Origin: Coptis chinensis
Lineage: Eukaryota > Streptophyta > Magnoliopsida > Ranunculales > Ranunculaceae
DNA: 64,000 nt
Direction: 5' to 3'
Assembly (NCBI GenBank): GCA_015680905.1
Contig: CM027385.1
Span: 26,542,501-26,606,500, forward strand
Both the position numbers and the translations under genes were made by a program. Below the pieces are notes generated by a model. That model had not been told where the DNA came from. It was given only the letters and a program-made list of their open reading frames with translations, and made no database searches. Positions 32,937 through 44,944 of this stretch are shown in pieces (position 1 is the stretch's first letter; every line of letters starts with the position of its first letter).

Positions 32937-34456
32937 TTTGCAAATATTAAGCACTTTTAGAATGTAAATTACACACTTTTCTTTATAAAAATTTAAAAAT
33001 CATAAATATTGTTTATACTAGGCACTTAGTAATAATAGTATTGTTCCCTTCTCCATGATGATATTAGTTTAGAAATCTCACGTAGTACTTGAATTAGGAT
33101 TTAATTTTTAAAACTTAGATTAATATATAGGTAATAGTCATTACATCTTTTCATGAACATCTTATATGAGCATCTTTGATTGTACTTGGCAGTATTTTTC
33201 TGAGACCTAGGTTAGAGTACTTAATACAAATCCTGTGAGCATCTAGCCTAAAAGCCTCATAAGAGTAAAATATCTGAGTGACAACACAAGGGAGAGTAAA
33301 TTCCAAGTAGAGAAATCACACATCCACTTGCTTGAACACTACATCATATCTTAAGCGAGAATTTAGGCCCTCTTTGGATCGATATAGCTAGAAATTCACA
33401 CCTATATGAAATTTATTATCCGCTAGTCGCCCCACTGAGCCTTTCATTAGCCTTTTCATAAACCACAAATCCTTTCCCCAATAAAACAAAATAAAAAATA
33501 AAATCAGCCTACCTATCTAGATAAGTTTGAGAAATAGGATGAGTGAAGAAAAGAGAAGAGAAAAACCTGTGTAAACAAAAATTAGTTAGTCGCTTCAGAA
33601 AAGAAAAAGAAAAAGAAGTTTCCATCCAAAGAAAAGAAAAGAAAAAGAAAAAGAAAATAAAAACTCCAAAAATAGAATAAAAAGAGTCAAAAAGCCAAAA
33701 TAAAAGGGCTAAGGATGGAAACAAAGTGTAGAAGCAAAAGAACAAGGTTTTCTCTAGTTACATTATATGAAAACCCTATTTTCTTAGACTTGTCCTTTTA
33801 AATATACATTTCCTTTCTTCTTTAACCAACACCTACGCCCAGTATCACCTAATAAAGACATCTAGCTCAATTAGGAATAGGTTGGTGTGATAGTAAGTAG
33901 TAGATTTGTTTGATCGACCTCGACTTCCTTGGATTGTCATTGAGATTGTGAGGAAACGTGTGCCCACTGCACACTGGAGTTAGCAAATTTGAGTGGAAAA
34001 ATCAGAGTGTTATGTGTTTTGACATATTCCTTGTGAGAACCTACTTAGGCACGCTACCCAAAAGTTTCAGAAACGGACCTGCCATTGCATTTCATATCAT
34101 AGTTCATTGTATAGTTGTTTGTCTTAAGATGATTTGATTATTATTCATATATTAGCTTAGGTTTCAACTTGATTATTCTGTATTCATTACTAATGAGATG
34201 TATAGATAATTGAGACATAAATAAGGAAACAATAGTTTTATTTCTTAGTCGTTGTAGTATAGATAAAGTTTGTGAGTACCTTCACTGGAAAACTCTCACG
34301 AGGCTATAACTCGTCCACTAGGGAATTCCTAGTGGTTTAATGCCTTGTTGCATAGGGTCAATGCAATTGCACTCGACGAAACAAGATTAGATAGAACTCC
34401 AGTTTTGGTCACTTATTCTAATTTCTCATATTTTCTTGAGGACAAGCAAAATACTA
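32937..34456 (+). other. 3' untranslated region of element B, right of the CACTA insertion
   Basis: No gene recognised. Contains an A/G-rich low-complexity tract at about 33593-33660 (AAAAGAAAAAG type). It ends with CTTGAGGACAAG, followed by the polypurine tract. An open frame on the minus strand at 33509-33745 is the complement of the purine tract and is rejected as a gene. Confidence 0.6.
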
Positions 34457-34469
34457 TTTGGGGGTGGTT
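34457..34469 (+). other. Polypurine tract of element B
   Basis: TTTGGGGGTGGTT abuts the 3' LTR start TGATAAGAGCC, the usual position of the plus-strand primer. Confidence 0.75.
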
Positions 34470-36136
34470 TGATAAGAGCCCAAAACTGTAGTTTTAACAC
34501 CTTAACAATATTACTTTTAGACCAATTATGTGATTAATAAGTAAGAGTTGGTATTGTTATCATGTTCTTATGTATTTCAGGCATTGGAGTCGAATACGTG
34601 CATAAATGCGTCCCTTTTGTGAGATAAAGGAGTAAGGGTTGGTTGCTGAGAAGTTCTACAATAAAAGGTCAAAATTCAAGGAGAAAAAACTTTTTTCAAG
34701 CCCGGTCAAAGCTGAAAAGTCAAAGGCAACGCGGGCAGAAATAGCGCACAAAAGTGAGCTGAACTTCCAAAGGCCGTATCTTTGGACTCGGACCTCGGAA
34801 TTGGTCCTACCTTACGTCAAAACGACTGGCTTGGAAAGTGCTTTTCAATGCTCTCAGTCTTGATCCAATCAAAGTGGCCTAAATGGACAAAAAGTCTGTT
34901 GAAGTCAAATCCAGTAGAAAAGCCCTTTTTGGACTGAAATACTGAGATTTTGGGCTCGATTTTCCAGCCCAAAACATGGCTCCTCAGACCATGCATGAAT
35001 TTGTGGATCTTATCTCTTCTATATCAAGAGACAAAAGCTTAGCTCTTAAGCTACTTGGTTTCACTTCATAAAAACCTAGTTCTAGATCAGAAAATTAGTT
35101 TTAAACTTAGTTTTTACTTAGTTAATTGGTTTTTAGTTAGTTTTTAATTAGTGAATGATGAAAAATACTTAGTTTTATTGTATTAAATTAGTTTTTATAG
35201 ATTAATCTAATTAGTTGTTAGAACAAGATTTGAGTTTTAGAATAAAATACTTAGTTTATATTTTAAGTTTTAATTTCCAATTCAATATTGAATTCATAAA
35301 TTTAGTTTGCCTTAAATTTATAATTAGTTATTCATAATCTTAGTTCTACATTAGTTTTAATTTCAGTTTTAATTCATTTTGAATATTATCTTATTGTTCA
35401 ATTAGATTTATAAGTAAAATCACTTATTCAATCCTGACTTGTTCTTATTGCTCTTGTTTTAGAAATAATAGTATAATGATATTAGGCTAATCCCCCCATT
35501 AGAGGGAGTGATTATGAAACCTAATGAGGAATAGATTACTTAGTAGAATTATTTCATGTGTATGTATTTCAATGAGTTTAGTTTATTGTATGACTTCCAA
35601 AATAAGCATATGATAAATTAAACTAGAGATTGTTGTAATTAAGTCGAGAGAGTTGGTTGTAATAATCGTACATGCTAGTAATAATTACTATAGAGATGTA
35701 GGCTGTTGCTAGGGATGATAAAGGTTGAGGCTTTAGGTTGAATCGTTTCATGAAAACCTAAATATGATTTTTTTTTCAATGAACAATTCGATTCTTGCAT
35801 GAAACTAGTTATTAGGTGGATTGATTACTCTTCTCTATAACTTTCTCTTCCATCAAAACCCTATTTTTATTAGTTTAGTTAATTTAGATTTATTTGAATC
35901 CATAATATAATCGTAGAATATAAATTTCACATCACACATTACTCTCACCATTATTTCTTTGTGTTTGATTAGTTGAATTCTATTTATGTCTTGATGGTTT
36001 ATGAGTGGAACGAATCCTGACTATCTATATTGTATAATGAATTGAGAGTAGGAATATTGATTAAGCACTTGTTTATGTGATTGATTATTTGTGTTTACGC
36101 ATAGATAGTTAGTCCACGTAAATTTGTTTATTATCA
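34470..36136 (+). repeat. 3' LTR of element B
   Basis: 1667 bp, TGATAAGAGCC to TTATTATCA. It aligns along its whole length with 12369-14034, with scattered substitutions and very small length changes. Confidence 0.93.
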
Positions 36137-36141
36137 TGAGA
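36137..36141. repeat. Target-site duplication TGAGA, right copy (element B)
   Basis: Identical to 12364-12368 and directly adjacent to the 3' LTR end TTATCA. This pairs the two LTRs as one insertion 23.8 kb apart. Confidence 0.92.
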
Positions 36142-38899
36142 CTACACAACAAATTTAAGAACAGAAAAATGGTTGAGTCAACTATGACTCAGATTTACGT
36201 AAAGACTCTCCAAGAAATTAAAATTGAAAGGTTCAAGTCTCACAGGTCAAGTCTTTATACTAATCATCTAGTTTTGTAGAAGTTTAAGTTGCTCTTTCAT
36301 TTGAAATTCCTCTAATGGTGTATTATATGAACTTACTCTAGACTAAGACTTTTATCAGTGAGATCTATTTCTAGTAATAGAAACATAGTCTAAAAGTCTT
36401 ACTAATCCTAACAATGACTTATAATTTCCAATTTTCATTAGCCAATTTAAACGATAAAAATATACTTTTCACCTAGAATCACCATAATTCACATATAAAA
36501 TTTCCAACTATTGTAATTAAAATATTGCAAAATTTTGATTCTCACCCCCCTAGCTAAATTAGGCATTGTCATCAATAACTAAATAAAATAACTAAAAGCT
36601 TACCATAATTGAAATAATCAGAGAATGGGGGATATTATCTTAAATGCGTGCAAAATTACATTAGCTAAAATCTGTAGAATTTATATCCTTAACAAAACAA
36701 ATAAGAGTGATGATTCATGAGGATTAAAATTACTGCAACGACTAAATATTTGTCATGTGTTCATTCCATAGAGTTTCACGTCTCTAAAAAGGCGGAGAAA
36801 AAGTGCTAGAGTGGAATAATGAGTCATATGTACAAATTACACGACTGAAAAATAAAAATAAAAACTAAACAATGAATAATAATAATAATATTAAGAATAA
36901 TATGAATAAGAATAACTTAAATCAATAGTTTCATTGTTGCACGGAATACAAGATTTGTCTCTGCCTACAAATAAGAGTGATAAAACCATAATAGACAATC
37001 AAGTACATGAGTGATCATATTATTTACTAATTTGAGCCTAAATAAAGTATTTGAGAAACACTGTTTTAATTTTTGGTGACCTCTCTTTTTAACATCTATT
37101 TGCGAGAATGTCCTTGTAAATGGCTTAAGTTATATTAGCCAAACATAAGAAAATAAGCAATACAGCGCACCGAATAAGTGAAGCATGGTGAATAAGTCAT
37201 TAAAGTTCAAAACTGGATCACAAAAGAGCGAACAAGTCCTTAAGGTTCAGGACCTTTCTCTGCAAATCCTCTCAAGCCTAAACAAATACCCATAATCTAT
37301 CATTCTTTTATTATAATTGAGAAAACCTCATCAGTAAAGGATCGTGAACAAGTCGTTGAAGTTCCAAACCTGGTCACAAAAGAACTACTACTGGCTAATA
37401 AGTCCTTAAGGTTCAGGACCTTCTTTCTCTCCAATTCCTAAACAAATACCCATAATCTACCAGTCTTTCCTATACTTGAGACCACCTGATCACTCTTCAT
37501 GTTCTCTTATTTCCCTCCTGACAACAGTAGACAAAATAGAAACCAGAATTCAATCAAAACTTTGACAACTCGATTCTCGTTCTCATTTTCGGTATTCTTT
37601 TCCTTATCGAATGCTAAATCGAATTCACCACGCCATCAAGAGAATACAAATTAAAAAGAGAATCTGAAAATTGGGGAATGACTTAAAACTGAAACTGGAG
37701 AAACTTGGAGGAGCTGATCGAAGCTACTGTTTGGGAATGTAGAGTTCCACAATTCAAAGTTGAAAACTAGTTCTGAACTAACCGGCGGTAGGCCTTGCCG
37801 ATTAATAAGTGCTCCTCATCTCGTGTAGGTGTAACTGGAGGTTGCATCATTTGGTTCAGGTTGAACTTTTGACTGGTGATGACGATGAAGGAGTGGTAGA
37901 TGATGGGTGAAGGTGAGCGGTGGAGCTCTTGGTTGGTGGTGACAGACGGTGAGGTTTTTATTGTCGGCCAAAGGTTTTAAGGTGATGGCATTTAGTGCAG
38001 CTAGAGTTGGAAGATGAGTGGAAGAAAAAAATAGAATGATATATCGGGCTTTGATATTTAGTTTCTCGAATAATTCCCTAGTCAGGTGGGCTTACCTTAA
38101 GCTTTCAGGCCCAAATTGACTTATATGGGTATTTTGACTAGGAATTGCGTCCGCACCATGAAATGATTCTACTTCACTTGAGCAATTTAGGTAGTACTAT
38201 AGTCTAAGTAGCACACAATAACACATACGCACAACATAGCAGTTCTAAACTCATACCAAATTAATACTCATGCATAAAAATATCACTCAATATATAATTA
38301 TTGATATTCTAAGAAATTAAAAACAACTAATCCCATGACAGTAGGAAATAAAATTAACTTCTACCTACCCTCTTCCCAATACTATACCATAACGACTAAA
38401 AATAGATTAATTCTCCGTAGTCTTGATACTTCAAGCTCCTTCCCGAACCTTTTGTGGTGATGGGATAAAGAATACAGAGATGTAGAAAGTGTTGATATAG
38501 TGAACCCAGGAGACGCTACAAAATATAGCTTTATAGAAAAACTTTCAAAAGTGCTCCACGTCTCTACTAGTCCTAATCGTGAAGCTACAACTTCCTTACG
38601 CTGGGCAGATTCCAACTCCTATCTTAACTCGAATTCCAAAATCTATCGCACTCTCCCTTTTTTGCCTTGCACGAACTGGGTTAGTTTTCCTTGTTATATT
38701 GGAACTTCCCTAGTCCTCTATCATTGTTTGAATTGGATTTAGAGAAAGCTACTCACAGTTGGAATGGCAATATAAACAACTAAAGAATTCGGTGAGTTCT
38801 TTACTTTATATCTTCAGCATAGGTTCAGGTACGCATTTATTTTCTCATTTCGATTTCCTTGTCATGAGCTACTGATTAAACTATCTATTTAAACTACTT
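36142..38899. other. Intergenic or transposon-derived region without a clear gene
   Basis: AT-rich. An AAT microsatellite is at about 36874-36890, and a 156-bp tandem duplication at 37188-37499. The inverse of a TTTAGCTAGGGGGGTGAGA motif at about 36543-36575 resembles a polypurine region of a minus-strand element, possibly the 3' end of element E. Short open frames (for example 38382-38615) show no domain. Confidence 0.5.
37188..37499. repeat. 156-bp tandem duplication
   Basis: Units begin at 37188 and 37344 with GTGAA(T/C)AAGTC. They share TCCTTAAGGTTCAGGACCTT and CCTAAACAAATACCCATAATCTA, with moderate divergence between copies. Confidence 0.85.
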
Positions 38900-39347
38900 A
38901 GGTTGCCTCCCATAAGCGCTAAGTTTAATGTCGTCAGCCAACACAAAGGGGGAAACTTAAGGTTAACTAAATTAGGTAATTAATTTTCTAAATTTGTGGA
39001 TCTTTTATAGTCAAATTCCCTAGACTTAAAATTTGTTTCTAATTTGATTTTTTTACTCTTTTTATCTTTCTTATTTTCCATGAGTGACCTATACATTTTA
39101 TAGTAGAGGGCGAGCCATCTTAATTAAATTTTTTATTAATTTACGATTAAAGCTACCGTAACATAAAGATGCTCGCATGTCTTCTATTTTTGCATGAGCT
39201 TAACCAGTGTCTAGCAATGTATTAATATGGTGTATAACACTATAGTTGTTATAATTCGTGCTTAATTGTGAAACACATGATAAAAATGGATCTTTGTAGT
39301 GAGTGTTCCTAAAACTTTTATTAGCTATTGTTTGTATTGCACATAGA
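38900..39347 (-). pseudogene. Post-protease coding remnant of element E
   Basis: In a shifted frame after the protease, the minus strand reads MDDLCAIQTIANKSFRNTHY, then more open sequence with stops. It ends ADDIKLSAYGRQPK, a tail motif frequently seen after protease in plant gag-only elements. No RT motif occurs. Function unknown. Confidence 0.45.
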
Positions 39348-39933
39348 TCATCCATTTTTTCCGTATAATGTAAAGATGTTTACATCTACTCTCATATTCC
39401 CAAAATTTATGGACATGTTCCCATTCCTACAATTAATTAAAGCTTCTGCCGTAGCTAAGAATGGTCTACCCAAGATGATAGGAATTTGGTTTCCATTTGT
39501 AGATAAAGTGTCAAGAACTATAAAATCAACGAGGTAATAAAAATCAGAGACATTTGTAATCACATCCTCTATTACCCCTCGTGGAATCTTAATAGATCTA
39601 TCAGCTAAGAACATTTGTTGGTTTCAAGTCTTTTAACCCTAGTTGTTTATAAACTGAGTATGGTAATAAATTCGCACTAGCACCTAAATCTAATAATGCT
39701 TGATCAGTGTAGTCCTTTCCTATTCTACACGTAACTATAGGACTACCGGGGTTCTTATGTTTTACTACGGCTTGGTTATGTAGAAAGGATGAACAAATTT
39801 GTGCAAGGAAAACGTCTTTTAGGATATTTGTTTTCTTCTTTACTAGGTCTTTTATGAATTTGGCATAGGCAGATATTTGTTTAATTGCACTTAGAAAAGG
39901 AATATTGATATATAGATTTTTAAAAATATTCAT
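39348..39933 (-). pseudogene. Protease of element E
   Basis: Aspartic protease of a gypsy-type element, in two overlapping frames separated by a frameshift near 39605. The first contains YINIPFLSAIKQISAYAKFIKDL, VTCRIGKDYTDQALLDLGAS with the catalytic Asp, and NLLPYSVYKQLGL. The second continues LADRSIKIPRGVIEDV, DFYYLVDFIVLD and IPIILGRPFLATAEALINC. The order is the same as in elements A and B, with substantial divergence. The frameshift would prevent one continuous product. Confidence 0.85.
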
Positions 39934-40026
39934 GATCTCATTATATTGTGCTTCCTTTTTGTTATCTTTTAACCTAGAGGGGAATGGTGCTAGTGGAATT
40001 TTTTCGGTTACCTGCTTTTTGGTTTT

Positions 40027-41437
40027 CTAAGTTTCAACTGGCTTTTCCTTATCTTTTGTTATAACAACTTCATCAGAATCAGGTATGTCAACTTTGTTAT
40101 CTACTTTCTTTGCTGACCTAAAGGTAGATATCGAGTTAACTCCCTCTATGGGTGCAGATAAAGGGGTGGTTTCAACTTGATAAACATTTCTACCTTTTGG
40201 GTTTTGTTCAGGTTGGCTTGGTAAGGTTCCCCTGGGTCTGTCTGCTAGACCACCTAGTATATGATTTAATTGCTGGCTCATCTATTGAGTTATTTGTTAA
40301 GTCACCTGTGAAATTTGTTATGTTACTTGTTGAGCCATAATATCGAATTTTTGGTCAATTCTTTTGAATTCATTCTCAGTTTTGGTAGCTAAAGCTTTCA
40401 TGATTTCATCTATGGTGTTAGGTTATGTTTGGTAATTAGCAATAAGATCAATAGCTAATTCTCTGTTCATGTTTGGTTGTTGTTGTTGTTGTGGGTAATA
40501 CTGTGGAGAAGGTACTACGGCGCCTCTATTAATGTATTGTTGCCTATTGTTCTCTTGATAGCCCTGAAATCCATATTGGTTTAGTTGTGGAGGCATATTC
40601 TGTCTCCATTGATAATTATTTCGTGGATCTTGGTTATAGTTGTTACTAAAGTTATGGGCAACAAATATTGGACAAACTAGTGTATCATGGTCTGTGGCGA
40701 AACAACTTTCACAAAATTGATTGACACTCATTGCTTGTTGAGGTTGATTATTCTTGGGAGTTGAGGGTTTAAAGTGAATGAATCAAACTTTTTGTTTAAG
40801 GTTTGAATGCCTATGGATTAACTAGCAATGGTAGCGTCAATTGTCTCATTGAGTTTGTTTTTAACCTCATACATATCTGGTTTATTAAAACTCATCCCCA
40901 TCTACCTGTGCCATGTCCTCATGGTCACTACTATTAGCCCAATCCTTAGAACTCTCAGAAAAGTTTTGCAAACAAGTGTAGGCTTTATTAGGAGTAAGAC
41001 TAGTAAATCTTCCTCCATTCATTGATTCAATTAACTGATTGTTCATAGGTGAAAGACCTTTTATAAAGTAATGCACTATATTAAATATGTCAAAAGCATG
41101 ATGTGGACAATGGACAAGTAAATCATTAAATCTATCCCATGTTGTATGAAACTCTTAATTAGGTTTCCCTTTGAAGGTTGAAATAGCCAATTGCATGGCT
41201 TCAGTTTTACATAAAGGATAATACTGTTTCATAAACTTTTGTGATAGTTGTTCCCAAGTTGTTATAGAATTAGAGGGTAGGGATCTATACCAATGTACTG
41301 TGGCATCCTCAAAAGTCAAAGGGAACAGCCTTAATCTAGTTTCTTCAGGGAAAATATGAGGTGCTTTAAAAGTACTTAATATGCTCAAGAACTTACTCAG
41401 ATGATTATACGGTTCTTCATTTGTTTTGCCAGAATAT
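40027..41437 (-). pseudogene. gag of element E, main part
   Basis: Gag precursor. The minus strand reads YSGKTNEEPYNHLSKFL at the break with copia F (41437). It continues through LFPLTFEDATVHWYRSLPSNSITTWEQL and the retrotransposon gag block (KFMKQYYPLCKT). The zinc knuckle CESCFATDHDTLVC (CX2CX4HX4C) is at about 40700, with a Gln/Asn/Tyr-rich tail to 40027. Stops occur at about 41155, 40740 and 40420. The start lies on the other side of copia F. Confidence 0.85.
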
Positions 41438-42088
41438 TGTTGGACTTATCAATCACATGAGGAGAGAGAGAAGTTCTATTTGCGTGAAGAAGTCTAAGCA
41501 CGCGCGCTCTTAGATTGGTCTTGCCCAAGGCGCGCCCACGCCCATGCCGTGAACAAGAAATAGGTTGTTGAGGGTGCGCGCGCTCGACATTGGCCTTGTC
41601 GAGAGAGCGCCCACGCCCATGCCTATTTTCGACAGAATTCTATTTTTGTGAAACTGCGAGTTTGCAATATAAGTTAGGGTTTTTGGCAAAACCTAACGTG
41701 AACCAAGGCAACACAAAAGAAAGAAAACCCAATCTTGAAAGCAATTAAGATTGAGAGATAACCTTTATAGAGAGACAAGCCTGTAAAGAGAGAGGAGTGA
41801 TCTAGTAAGGTGAGAGACAGAAAGGAGTGATTGTAATCTTCCTTCCCACTTTATAAAAAGATTAGCTCTTGTGGAAGCAGGCACCATTGGCTGAACCACG
41901 CTATATCTTTGTGTTGTGGTATGCTTTTACTTCTTTGCAGTATTATCTGTTGTTAATAGTTGTTTAGAGAGTTGGGCATGCTAGGTTGGTTGTAGGGAAT
42001 TTTTAGAATTGTTTGGAGATTGTTGTTGGTTCAAATACAAGTTATTTGTGTAGTGGGGATCGATTGGTATCGGTATTAACCCCCAACA
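41438..42088 (+). repeat. 5' LTR of copia F
   Basis: 651 bp. Contains a GC-rich segment (41497-41625) with repeats around GCGCGCCCACGCCCATGCC in an otherwise AT-rich LTR, and a TATA-like TTTATAAAAAG at about 41852. Pairs with 47569-48219, with scattered differences. Confidence 0.92.
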
Positions 42089-42090
42089 AG

Positions 42091-42103
42091 TGGTATTCGA
42101 GCC
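42091..42103 (+). other. Primer-binding site of copia F
   Basis: TGGTATTCGAGCC, close to TGGTATCAGAGCC, which is complementary to the initiator methionine tRNA and typical of copia elements. Confidence 0.85.
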
Positions 42104-42198
42104 TTGGTTAGATTAACCTAGGGTGCTATCCAAATTTTGCTCTGAAGATGTTTGACAAAATTCCTGAGAGAAGATTTGAGTTTAAATAACTTGTAGAG

Positions 42199-43881
42199 AT
42201 GGACCATTCTATGAACACTGGCATGATTAGTCTAAATAGAGTGAACTACACTATTTGGAAAGTCAAGATGGAAGACTTGCTATATTGCAAGGACTTGGCA
42301 CAACCCGTTGAAAATGGGGGAGAAAAACTGGAAACGATTCCTTTGGTCGAATGGAGCAAGCTTGATAGAAAAGCAATAGGGTACATTAGACAGTGGATTG
42401 ACGATAGTTTATTTCACCATGTATCCCAAGAAACTACTACTTTTTGCTTGTGGAAGAAACTCAAAGACCTCTATGAAAGGAAGTTGGTTGGGAACAAAGT
42501 GCTACTCATTAAGAAGTTTGCCAACACGAAGTACAAAGAAGGTTCTTTAATGTCTGAGCATCTTAATGAACTACAGAATACCATCAATCAGTTGCATTTG
42601 ATGAAGATTAATATGGGTGACGAAGTTGAGGCTTTGTTCCTATTAACCTCTCTACCCGAAAGTTGGCAAATGTTAGCAGTTTCTTTTAACGGAGCCACTA
42701 AGGATGGAGTTATTTCCATGAAGATAGCTACCGGGGCATTGTTGAATGAGGAGACAAGAAGGGGTTCAAGAAGCAGCTCCTCTCACTCAGAGATCCTTGT
42801 CATAGAGAAGCGGGGGAGAGTTAAAAGTAGAAAGCCATCTCATTCTAGAGGTGATGACAGAAGCAAATCTAGGGGTGAAGCTAGAACTCCTAAGGCAGAG
42901 AGGCAATGTTACTATTGTGCCACCAAGGGTCACTTTAGGTATGAGTGCAGAACACTAAAGAGGGATGAGAAGAATAACTGTGTACATGAAGACATGGTAC
43001 AGAGGAACGAAAACACTGGCAGAGATACTACCGTACTAGTCGATGATGGTCTAGTGGGAATTGTGTTAGAATGTGGTGTGTGCTGTCTTAGTACCTCATG
43101 CCAGGATACAGAGTGGGTGATAGATACAGGTGCATCCTATCATGTCACACCGCACAAGGGATTCTTCACTACCTACAGCAGTGGTGAATTTGGTGAGGTA
43201 AAGATGGGTAATAGTGGAGCCTCAAAGATTGTAAGCATTGGGGATGTTCATATAGAAGGCAATGTCGGCTACACCTTGATACTCAAGGATATAAGACATG
43301 TCCCTAACATTCGGCTAAGCCTAATTTATGCTGGAAAGTTAGATGATGATGGCTTTGTAAACTCGTTTGGTAACTGGGTATGGAAACTGAGCAGAGGTTC
43401 CATTGTAGCAGCTAAAGGGAAGAAAACTTGCTCTCTTTACAAGACACATGCTAGTTTGTGTAAAGCAGAAGTAAATGCCGCAGAAGAAGCTTCCTCCAAA
43501 CTATGGCACAAGAGACTGTGTCATATGGGCGAAAAAGGCATGGAAGTTATTACCAAGCAAAAGGCCTTACTAGACATGAAAGGTATTCATTTAAATATAT
43601 GCACTCACTATTTGGTAGGAAAGCAACACAGGGTGTCTTTCCAAAGATTCTCGTCTCATAGAAAGGACAATGTCCTTGAGCTAGTTCACATTGAATTATA
43701 TGGTCTTATGAAAGTAAAGTCCCACATGGGAGCTTTGTACTTCTTGACTTTCATTGATGATGTGTCAAGAAAGATATGGGCATATAATCTGAAGACCAAG
43801 GATGAAGTACTTGGCGTGTTCAAGACTTTCCATAGCATGGTGGAAAGAGAGACAAGGAAGCCTTTGAAGTGTATTTGCTAA
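42199..43881 (+). CDS. Copia F gag-protease-integrase N-terminal polyprotein
   Basis: A 560-residue open frame. Gag is at residues about 1-230 (VNYTIWKVKMEDLLY, LYERKLVGNKVLLIKKF, SEHLNELQNTINQL). The zinc knuckle CYYCATKGHFRYEC (CX2CX4HX4C) is at about 238-251. The protease WVIDTGASYHVTP, with catalytic Asp, is at about 308-320. The GAG-pre-integrase zinc region LWHKRLCHMGEKGM is at about 420, with its second Cys pair altered (CTHY where CX2C is expected). The start of the integrase core has its first Asp in FIDDVSRKIWAY. The frame ends at a TAA where the integrase normally continues. Start ATG 42199 is the first in frame after the primer-binding site. The sequence style resembles Tnt1/Tork-type copia. 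Confidence 0.9.
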   Translation: MDHSMNTGMISLNRVNYTIWKVKMEDLLYCKDLAQPVENGGEKLETIPLVEWSKLDRKAIGYIRQWIDDSLFHHVSQETTTFCLWKKLKDLYERKLVGNKVLLIKKFANTKYKEGSLMSEHLNELQNTINQLHLMKINMGDEVEALFLLTSLPESWQMLAVSFNGATKDGVISMKIATGALLNEETRRGSRSSSSHSEILVIEKRGRVKSRKPSHSRGDDRSKSRGEARTPKAERQCYYCATKGHFRYECRTLKRDEKNNCVHEDMVQRNENTGRDTTVLVDDGLVGIVLECGVCCLSTSCQDTEWVIDTGASYHVTPHKGFFTTYSSGEFGEVKMGNSGASKIVSIGDVHIEGNVGYTLILKDIRHVPNIRLSLIYAGKLDDDGFVNSFGNWVWKLSRGSIVAAKGKKTCSLYKTHASLCKAEVNAAEEASSKLWHKRLCHMGEKGMEVITKQKALLDMKGIHLNICTHYLVGKQHRVSFQRFSSHRKDNVLELVHIELYGLMKVKSHMGALYFLTFIDDVSRKIWAYNLKTKDEVLGVFKTFHSMVERETRKPLKCIC

Positions 43882-44944
43882 GATAATGGGGAAGAGTACA
43901 TAGGGCCATTTGAAGAGTATTGCAAGAGTCATGGGATTCATCATGAGCAGACCATTCCCAAGACACCGCAACAGAATGGTATAGCCGAGAGGATGAACTA
44001 GACCATAGTAGAGAGGATGAGATGCATGATGTCTTACTCTAAGTTACCTAGAAGTTACTAGGTTGAAGCAATGCGTACAGTCGTGCATGTGATCAACCTA
44101 TCGCCGTCAAAGCCTCTAAATAGTGATTATCCAGAGAGAGTATGGTCAGGCAGAGATGTTGATTATGGATACTTGAGGGTATTTGGGTGTAGGGTATTTG
44201 TTCATATTCCCAAGGATGAGAGATTCAAGCTTGATGACAAAGCCAAGCAGTGCATTTTTCTGGGTTATGGGGATGAGAAGTTTGGCTACAAACTCTATGA
44301 TCTGATTAACAAGAAGGTAATCCAGAGTCGAGATGCTGTGTTCTTAGAAGACCAAACCATAGCAGACTTTGAGGAGGGTGAGAAGCTACAAGCTTTCACT
44401 AATGATCTTGTTGATTCATAACCAAAATTTCCTACTATGGAACGTGCAGAAGGCATTAAGAATACAAAGAACCATGGGTTTGAAGCTCATGATGATGATC
44501 CTATTGCTCATGATGGAATAGAACCTATTGATATAGAAGATGCAGATGAAGTGCATGAACCACCACCTGAGCAAGCAGAAGTGCATCCTCCTGAGCCACA
44601 AGCAGATGGGGTAAGGAGGTCAGACAGAGAGAGACACGCTTCAACTAGGTATCCACCACAAACATATGTTTTACTATCTAATGGTGGAGAACCTATGTAC
44701 TATCAAGAGGCACTTGAAGGTACAGACAAAGAGAAGTGGTTTGAGGTCATGCATGATGAGATGGATTCTTTGCATAAGAATCACACTTATGAGTTAATTG
44801 AAAATCGAAAGGAAGAAAAATTCTCAAGAATAAGTGGATCTACAAAGTCAAGCATGAGGAGAACAATCCACACCAAAGGCACAAAGCTCGCCTTGTTGTG
44901 AAAGGATTCGGTCAAAGAAAAGGGATTGACTTTGATGAAATTTT
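43882..44944 (+). pseudogene. Copia F integrase C-terminus and RT start
   Basis: Continues the polyprotein past the stop at 43879. Visible are [14 protein letters not shown] with the second catalytic Asp, [12 protein letters not shown] with the third catalytic residue (Glu), then a TAG at about 43999. A later stop TAG interrupts PRSY near 44059. From 44071 the frame runs to the GKMRAFGCRVFVH-type region and ends at 44419. The RT linker (NGGEPMYYQEALEGTDKEKW) is at 44437-44820, with a frameshift near 44815. The solo LTR interrupts at 44945. Confidence 0.85.

Larger units (their letters stand above)
12369..36136 (+). mobile_element. Element B: complete gag-protease LTR element lacking RT and integrase
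   Basis: Both LTRs start TGATAAGAGCC and end TTATTATCA (12369-14034 and 34470-36136). The 5-bp sequence TGAGA flanks the element at 12364-12368 and 36137-36141. A tRNA-Asp-like primer-binding site follows the first LTR, and a polypurine tract precedes the second. Without the nested CACTA insertion (17885-32933) the element would be about 8.7 kb. It codes for gag and protease, followed by an unassigned frame, with no RT, RNase H or integrase anywhere. This is the layout described for non-autonomous TR-GAG-type elements. Its LTR, leader, gag and protease resemble element A, a likely source of missing functions. Confidence 0.9.

Noticed and set aside
33509..33745. Phe-rich minus-strand open frame, signal-peptide-like
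   Set aside because: Antisense of an AAAAGAAAAAG low-complexity tract; hydrophobicity follows from base composition.
38382..38742. Overlapping frames on both strands near 38.5 kb
   Set aside because: Neither translation resembles a known family and both overlap each other; no duplicate in the window.
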